Shown here piece after piece: positions 58,088 through 64,000 of a stretch of DNA of 64,000 bases; within the stretch, counting starts at the first letter, position 1, and every line of letters begins with the position of its first letter. Where the stretch lies: NCBI GenBank assembly GCA_033807775.1, contig CM066314.1, positions 37,059,501 through 37,123,500 on the forward strand, given 5' to 3'. The notes under the pieces were generated by a model that saw nothing but the letters and a program-made list of their open reading frames with translations, was not told the DNA's origin and searched no databases. The stretch comes from Saussurea involucrata (lineage: Eukaryota > Streptophyta > Magnoliopsida > Asterales > Asteraceae). Both the position numbers and the translations under genes were made by a program.

Positions 58088-60094
58088 TGTAACACCTCGA
58101 AATTTCCAAAGTCAATGTACTTTTATTTTGGAAAGAATGTTTAAAATAATGGAAGTATTATTTTAAACGGAATGACGGAAGGGTTGAAATTGTTTTTGAC
58201 CCAAAGATTAAGTTAAGTGTGAAAGTTGAAACTTTGGGGTTGGTTTCGTCATTATTTGATAGTTGTATTTGTATTTAAGGGGAAGGTCGGTTCCAATTGA
58301 TATTTCATCTCAATTGTGCCCAGTGAAGTCGGTCAAGAGCAAGCAGAAGAAAGGAAAAATTGGTGAATTGCAGATTTTCTCGGTAAGAAATTCGAATGCC
58401 TTATCGATTTCTAGTTCTCAAGAATTGACAATCAGAAGTTAAACTGATTGTGATTAGGTTTTGCTCGTGGGTGTGAAAGCTTGGGTTTTGTTATTTCTTG
58501 AATTGACATACTCTATATTCGGACGCAAATCAGGTGAGTTCATCTTCTTCTAAATGATTTCAATTGAAATTGAATGTTATATTTGGTAGCAAACTATCTG
58601 ATAAACTTGGTAAATATGTATTGAGATGGAAGCGACCAAGAAATTGAATTTAGACGAGCTTTTAGAGTAAAATTGACGTGCATATCGAAGTCCCGACTTC
58701 AAAGATCCGGTTTGGGATCCGATTCATTTGAGATCCGGTATTAGGATCCGGTATTGGGATTCGATTCGTTTTGGGATCCGGTTTCGATTTAAGTTCCGGT
58801 CTCAATTTGAGTCCCGGTTCCGGACAGTTCCGGACTTGGTACTTGGTTCCGGATGGTTTTGGACTTTGAGTCCGGAATACTTTTCCGGAGGAATTTTCGG
58901 ACAGTCCGGATATGGGTTCCGGATAAGGGATTTTTCCGGATTTGGTATCCGGTTAAGATTTTCTAAAAAAAATTCTAGGGCCGTTGCCCCTAGACCCGCA
59001 AGGGCGTTGCCCTTGACCCATCCGCTAACCGTGTAGCAAAACCTCCGTGCTAAGTCGCCGAAGAGGGATAATTGAGAATAAGGGTATGATATTATTGGGA
59101 TTCTCAGCTTTGAGAATATGATATGAAATGTTATGTGCATTCGAGTAAATATGCACGTATGCTAGTAAGTGTAATGGATCCAAAGGCACTGGCATTAAGT
59201 GGAACGTGGAATAGGCATAAAGTAATTTGTAATTCCCGTTGACCTGAAATGAGGAATAGGCATAAAGTAAATTGTAATTCCTATTTCATAAGTGTGACGT
59301 GAAACGTGGAATAGGCATAAAGTAATTTGTAATTCCTGTTTACGTGGAAATGAGGAATAGGCATAAAGTAAATTGTAATTTCCATTTCGTATTGTGATGA
59401 GAAATCTACGAATAGGCGAGAGTTAATCGTAATTCCTGATTTCTATGGGAAGGTAAGAGATAGGCATAAAGTAAATTGTAATCTCTACTTCCACTCCAAG
59501 AAATACGCATAAAGTAAATTGTAATTTGTTGGACATGAGCTACAATCTCGAATCTGTGATGATTCGTAGTAGGCTCTCGAACGTGATGATATGACTTACT
59601 GAGTGTTAGTCATATTCATGGAATCGGGAATGTTCCCCTCATCGCAAGACGAGTATGTGTACGGTAAGAATGGTGGCAAACCAGGTTTGTTTATATGCTT
59701 TGTTTACATTGGTTTCCAAAGCTTATAAAGTTTTAATTTGAAATTGGATGTTCTCACTAGGCGTAAGCCTAATCGTTTCAAATTAAATTTTCTTACCAGG
59801 TACGAGCTCGGGGAAGTAACGGGAAGAGGGACGAGGGATTTCCGGTATTCAACTTTTGGTGATAAGTGGAGAAGTTAGCATATACGAGGATGTTTTGGAG
59901 AATGCTCTAAACAACTAGAATAATCTGATCTTATTGTTCAGGATTAGATTAGTAGGTTGTTTTGATAAGCTTAATTTGTATATATGTGAACCCTCATAGC
60001 TAATTCTCCATTTATGTATAAAAGTTTGGATGAAAGTATGGATAACCTTGATAATTTTTAAGGTTTAAATTTGTCCTGGTTTTTGGACGTTTCA
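58088..60094 (+). repeat. 5' LTR of the gypsy element (2007 bp)
   Basis: Begins TGTAACACCTCG and ends GACGTTTCA, followed after three bases by the primer site. It contains TTCCGGAT-type motifs (58690-58960), GC-rich hairpins (58975-58993 and 59000-59014), a minisatellite, and the conserved CACTAGGCGTAAGCCTAA. Confidence 0.9.
59200..59540. repeat. minisatellite of GGAATAGGCATAAAGTAA units
   Basis: About seven units of 45-55 bp with GGAATAGGCATAAAGTAA and TTGTAATTCC. It occupies the same LTR position as the array at 56097-56330, but the unit differs. Confidence 0.88.
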
Positions 60095-60097
60095 GTA

Positions 60098-60109
60098 TGG
60101 TATCAGAGC
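60098..60109 (+). promoter_or_regulatory. primer binding site (initiator Met tRNA)
   Basis: TGGTATCAGAGC, three bases after the LTR end. It establishes the plus orientation. Confidence 0.93.
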
Positions 60110-60429
60110 TGTAGTTTAAGTGAACTAGGTATGATTGTGAGATAGCTAGACTTAAGCTGAGATGAATTAAGTCATGACTTGTGAGATTTGGGTAGAAGTA
60201 CTAAGACGGGATAGTCTTAGAGTCGACGGAAATACGTGATTTATGAACTGTGATAATGGTAACGGGGATTCTTATGTACAGTATGTTCACAATTTCAATT
60301 AGCTACTGTTGTTATGAAAATATTGTTACGTAGGCATACTTGTTTCTAAATTGTTACAGTGACTAATGAACGTTAAAGTACGTTTCTTGTGTTGGGAATA
60401 CGTGTAACCATTTCTTATGGTTATCTTTT

Positions 60430-61396
60430 ATGCTAAATCCCAGAACGATGGTGAATACATCAACAAGATCCCCTAATTCTTTAGAAGAGAGGGCAGTAAA
60501 TGAATGGGTGGCGGAGAAGCAACCTGAAGGGGTTGGATCATATGAAAGTCCACCAAGGCCACCTATAATAAGAGGAGGAGAAAGTCAAACACAAAGGACG
60601 AGTGTCGATACCTCTAATTCGGTGACAATAGAGTCTACAATGGAATCTCGCATGATGCAAAATATGATGCGAGCAATAAATACGACACTGGCACAACAAT
60701 CAGAAATGTTTATGAAAGTGTTAAACGACAGAAGTGCTGAGTCACAAAGACCGGAGACGGGTAATGGTGTTGTAACTCCACCTGTAAATCCTGTGGTAAA
60801 CGTTAACAGGAGAGTGGAGAGAGTTTGCTCTTATAAAACATTTCTAAGCTGCAAACCACCGGAGTTTGCTGGAGCAGATAATCCGATAGCATGCATGAAC
60901 TGGATTAGAGAGATGGAACAAGCTTTTCGAGCTTGCAAATGTAACGAAGAGTCAAAGGTCAGGTTTGGATCACAGATGTTACGAGGAAATGCCTTGACCT
61001 GGTGGAACAATGTGACGTTGACAGTAACAGCTCTGGTTTTGGCCGCCATGACGTGGGAGTCGTTTAAGAAAAATTCTAGAAGAATATTGCAATGCGAACG
61101 AAATGGATAGAATCGAAGAAGAGTTCCCAACTCTTAAAAAGGGTGCTTCATCTGTACGAGATTACACTCGTATATTTTTGGAGAAGTTGAATTTAGTGGG
61201 GCATGTGGCTCCAACTGATAAGGAGAAGATTAAAGCCTATCTAAAGGGCTTACCGGCTGACATGATGTCCCGGGTAAGAAATTCTAAAGCCTTGATGTTG
61301 AGGGAAACGATAGAAGAAGCAAAAATAATAGAAGAGGTATATGCTCGAGATAAGGAAGAAAAGACTGTGATCCCAGAAACAAGTAAACAACAATAG
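60430..61396 (+). pseudogene. gypsy gag, frame-shifted and truncated
   Basis: The first frame (60430-61110) has a low-complexity N terminus and then the retrotransposon-gag domain: FLSCKPPEFAGADNPIACMN, WIREMEQAFRACKCNEESKV, MLRGNALTWWN and MTWESFKKN. At about 61068-61080 a small deletion shifts the frame. The second frame (from 61103) continues with MDRIEEEFPTLKKGASSVRD, LNLVGHVAPTDKEKIKAYLK and EEAKIIEEVYARDKEEK. It stops where the copia LTR begins, before any zinc knuckle or protease. A start at 60451 (MVNTSTRSP) is as plausible as 60430. Confidence 0.88.
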
Positions 61397-61595
61397 ATTC
61401 AAGCTGCAATCAAGTCATCTCTCATTAATCTTCAATATAGTGATTACACAAATGTAGAGAGAAAGTATGGATGCCTTGAAGTGTAAAGTGAAAAGTTATC
61501 ACATAATGAACTAATCTAAGCTATTTATACTTAGACTAGATATTTACATTTTGAGTCCCTTTACTTGGATACAACATACATTTTCAGCACTAACA
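61397..61595 (-). repeat. 3' LTR piece of the copia element
   Basis: On the minus strand it begins TGTTAGTGCTGAAAATG right after the polypurine tract and includes a TATA box (minus TATAAATA, about 61522-61529). Its far end has no CA and joins gypsy gag directly, so the LTR is probably truncated. Confidence 0.65.
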
Positions 61596-61607
61596 TTCTC
61601 CCCCTTT
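61596..61607 (-). promoter_or_regulatory. polypurine tract of the copia element
   Basis: The minus strand reads AAAGGGGGAGAA before the LTR start TGTTAG. Confidence 0.85.
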
Positions 61608-61632
61608 GTATCCAAGTAAGAAAATGCAGAGT

Positions 61633-62958
61633 TTATCTTCTGAGCTGCTCTGGTGAGATGTACTTCTTCCTGATCCCAAATATGATCTCAAACCTTCTCA
61701 GTGAGTTCCTGTAATCCAATCTGTCTTGTATGGCTTTCAGTGCTTTGTTGATCAACACTTTTTCCTTTTCTTTCAGAGGCAGCTTCTTTTGTTCATCAAG
61801 TCTCGTTTTCTCAGTCAGCCGAATCTTTATCATGTTAAGAGTGCCATCACTGAATTTGTTCACTTCAATGAACCTCAAGAACTTTTTCTTTTTCTGTCCA
61901 TTGTGATAGACAACCCCGAACTCCGGTTTCTCTATCACAGTATAAAGAGGGATACCCTGAATATCTGACAGACGTCTGTTTGGCCTTCTGGTATTAACTC
62001 TGATCTGATTTCCTTCCAAAGCCATTTGAAAATCAGTCAAGTATGCAAGCTTGATCAAGTTCTTCATAAACCTTTTTACAGCTTGGTAAGCCTCAGACCA
62101 GGTAACATCTTTGTTTGGACGTCTTGCAAGTATATCATACAACGCGAAGAAATCCTCACAAGTCAAGGATTTGAAGTCAGCTTCACTGAATGACCATTCC
62201 TTTCCATCTGTTCTGTACACCGTGAATCTTGGATAAAAGACGTTCAGGATTTTCTTCGATTCTATCTTCGATATCTTCGATATCCTCGCTATTTCTTTAT
62301 TTGTTCTAACAAATCTGAGCTCTTTATCTTTGTTGCTCATCATATGCAAATATTCAATCTGATGCAGACTTGAGAACTTTTCAATCGAGTACAACTTTAT
62401 CTTGTCTATCGGCTGAATCTGTTTCACAAATAAGTCACTCCAAATGTCTTCATGAAACAGAGTAATGATTCTTATTCGGTGACCTCCTCTTTCAATCAAA
62501 GCTTCTCTATCTATCAACATCTGAAGGTTTCGCATTTCAGCTTCGGAGACTGGATCTTTAATTTTACCTTCGGGAAGATCATGTATAACAGGAACATCTA
62601 TAACTGGATCAGGTTGAGCATCAGTGTTTTCACCATCCGAGTCAGAATCAGGTTGAGCATGAACACCATCAAATACGTCATCCAATTCCTCCTTTATCTT
62701 TACCACAGTTACTTTGGGTTCATCCTCAGAATCAACATAGATAATATCCTGAAACATATCATCAACCATTCTTTCATCAGCCGTCCTGTTATCACATCCA
62801 CCGGGCTTTTCAACCATGCGAATGATATCATCCAGAACTCCTAACACATCACTTTCTTGTATAGTTTCACCAACACTTGTACCAGTACCAACAGTTTCCA
62901 CATTTTCTGTTTGAGCGCCTAAACCACTAGCTACTCCAACTTTCTGCCTTTTACTCAT
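61633..62958 (-). CDS. post-pol ORF protein of a copia retrotransposon, function unknown
   Basis: An intact 441-codon frame starts at ATG 62958 (MSKRQKVG) and ends 25 bases before the polypurine tract. The same frame is open further upstream, to about 63019, without an ATG, so the native protein may be longer. The first 150 residues are acidic and low in complexity. The rest looks globular: HEDIWSDLFVKQIQPIDKIK, FYPRFTVYRTDGKEWSFSEA, DILARRPNKDVTWSEAYQAV and VYHNGQKKKKFLRFIEVNKF. The C terminus is basic. No membrane segment or signal peptide is seen. The middle shares a pattern with the post-pol protein at 30884-32698 (R.DG, D[FY]..LT-like, then LA..PN). Function is unknown. Confidence 0.8.
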   Translation of the reverse strand: MSKRQKVGVASGLGAQTENVETVGTGTSVGETIQESDVLGVLDDIIRMVEKPGGCDNRTADERMVDDMFQDIIYVDSEDEPKVTVVKIKEELDDVFDGVHAQPDSDSDGENTDAQPDPVIDVPVIHDLPEGKIKDPVSEAEMRNLQMLIDREALIERGGHRIRIITLFHEDIWSDLFVKQIQPIDKIKLYSIEKFSSLHQIEYLHMMSNKDKELRFVRTNKEIARISKISKIESKKILNVFYPRFTVYRTDGKEWSFSEADFKSLTCEDFFALYDILARRPNKDVTWSEAYQAVKRFMKNLIKLAYLTDFQMALEGNQIRVNTRRPNRRLSDIQGIPLYTVIEKPEFGVVYHNGQKKKKFLRFIEVNKFSDGTLNMIKIRLTEKTRLDEQKKLPLKEKEKVLINKALKAIQDRLDYRNSLRRFEIIFGIRKKYISPEQLRR

Positions 62959-63018
62959 CTCCCCCTCATGGTGATCAGGATCGGGATCTTGATCATCATG
63001 TCTCCGTTTGGTGGTTTG

Positions 63019-64000
63019 TTCAAAAACTCTGTATTTTGAGTGGTGAAAATTTTCAATGAAAGTTCACATTCACTATTCTTTTCTTTCAAGTCTTTGATCT
63101 CGTTTAAAAATTCTGTATTTTGCTTTGAAAAATCATTCAAAGAAAACTCACTTTCGTTATTCTTTTCTTCTAACCCTTTGATTTTCTTTGTTAAATCAGA
63201 AATCTGATAATCAAAGAGTATTTTTTTCCTTCTCAAATTGTTCTTGTTGATCCTTGAGATTTTTAATTTCAACAAACTTCTTTTCTTTCTCAAGATCATT
63301 ATCAAGAATAATTTGATTTAGAGCTTCATTTTGTTTATTTTTTTTTCAAGTTTAGCTCTTAAACTTTGAACTCCAGGTATCAAGTTATATATTTCAAGTA
63401 ATAAATTAGCCTTTTCATTTTCTGAATCAACTAATGTATTTCGTGTCTCAGTTAATTCACTACGTAAAGTAGTTATGTCATGATCATCCGAAGAAGGTAA
63501 GGGAAAGAAATTTACCTGAGTGGAATTATCCGAAGCATCCTCATCATCTGAGTTGAATTCAGCCTGACACATATTTGCCTGTTCCTCGTTCTCCGCCTCG
63601 TCGTCAGTTCGGTCTAGCCAATATTCTTCTTCCACAAGCAATGCGATTCCTTCTTCCTTTTGTTTGGCTAGCAACATTTTGTTCTTATAATAATCGGAAT
63701 TTCTCACCACTTTCTTCCTACAATCCTTGGCGTAGTGACCAGGCGTGCCACAGTTGTAACACTTCGGAGTCTCAACAGGTTTCTTATCTACAAACGTCTT
63801 TTTACCTTCTGCCTTCTCAACCCTCTTCTCAACATTTTCAAACCGTTTCTCCTCAAATGGTTTCCTCTCAAAGTTGTTGTTTTCAAACTTTCTTGAACCA
63901 GAAGTATACCTCAGATTGTTGTTTGAAGACGGTGGTTTGTAAAATCTCTTCTGAAAGTGTCTTGTGAGTAGAATCATCGCTTGCTCTAACTCAGCTCCAT
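63019..64000 (-). pseudogene. copia gag C-terminal part, zinc knuckle and coiled coil, partial
   Basis: The frame is open at the window edge, so the start is outside. It has a basic linker, the zinc knuckle CYNCGTPGHYAKDC, an acidic segment (EEEYWLDRTDDEAENEEQAN) and a coiled coil. A stop at 63318 and small frame changes near 63230-63320 precede a further coiled-coil stretch (LTKKIKGLEEKNNESE, LNEIKDLKEKNSECE). It ends at the pol deletion junction. Zinc-knuckle ligands are intact. Confidence 0.85.

Larger units (their letters stand above)
58088..61395 (+). mobile_element. gypsy element, 5' LTR and gag only
   Basis: Complete 5' LTR, primer site and the first part of gag on the plus strand. 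The sequence changes at about 61396 to a copia LTR in the opposite orientation, so the rest of the element is absent from the window, either displaced by the copia insertion or deleted. Confidence 0.82.
61397..64000 (-). mobile_element. copia element with post-pol ORF, pol deleted, runs off the window
   Basis: On the minus strand from the window end: C-terminal half of gag with zinc knuckle, an intact 441-codon post-pol frame, polypurine tract, and a short LTR piece. Protease, integrase, reverse transcriptase and RNase H are missing, deleted at about 63019-63030, where gag coiled coil runs into the leader of the post-pol frame. The layout matches the Sirevirus-like element at 29623-41574. Confidence 0.82.

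Noticed and set aside
58728..59140. Overlapping frames of about 100 codons on both strands
   Set aside because: Produced by TTCCGGAT-type repeats and GC-rich hairpins in the gypsy LTR.

Overview
This window is a gene-poor, repeat-dense piece of a flowering-plant nuclear genome. The evidence is nested LTR retrotransposons of plant type (a chromovirus-like Ty3/gypsy element and a Sirevirus-like Ty1/copia element), plant initiator-Met-tRNA primer binding sites, a Helitron, hAT, PIF/Harbinger and Mutator-like DNA transposons, a tRNA-derived SINE, and a chloroplast ycf2 fragment. The style of the copia elements (long open frames after pol) is common in Asteraceae, but the family assignment is only a guess. 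I found no convincing intact host gene.

Layout. 1-7746: minus-strand gypsy element with 2.1-kb LTRs, a broken gag and almost no pol. 7747-9130: minus-strand copia-like leader, primer site and LTR. 10265-14054: minus-strand Helitron carrying exon fragments of host genes. 15001-16028: two MITEs and a SINE with a clear target-site duplication. 16080-17760: organelle-derived block with a ycf2 fragment. 19271-19993: small PIF/Harbinger deletion derivative. 23625-24185: LINE 3' remnant. 25441-27463: cluster of hairpin MITEs separated by TA/TC/GA microsatellites.

27469-45689: an 18.2-kb nest. A largely non-coding gypsy element (1.7-kb LTRs, TATAT duplication) was split by a 12-kb Sirevirus-like copia element (29623-41574). 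That element has gag, pol and a long extra reading frame after pol, each interrupted by a single in-frame stop, plus one frame-shifted gag segment. 45710-50210: a Mutator-like element with 50-bp terminal inverted repeats, carrying a FAR1/FRS-type transposase pseudogene. It is itself hit by two hAT elements with perfect 8-bp duplications.

50580-54344: PIF/Harbinger-type element split by a 2.6-kb solo LTR (TGTTG duplication). 54821-58087: minus-strand LTR split by a 1.8-kb solo LTR (GGTTA duplication). 58088-61395: plus-strand gypsy 5' LTR, primer site and frame-shifted gag, cut off by a minus-strand copia element (61397 to the window end) that has lost pol but keeps the C-terminal part of gag and an intact 441-codon post-pol frame.

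The most interesting points are three. The two copia elements have post-pol proteins that share a C-terminal module. The Sirevirus post-pol frame contains polypurine-tract-like motifs and lies beside dense TCGGTG/CACCGA motifs. Several gypsy LTR families share one architecture but carry different minisatellites. Divergences quoted are hand counts by eye, not alignments.
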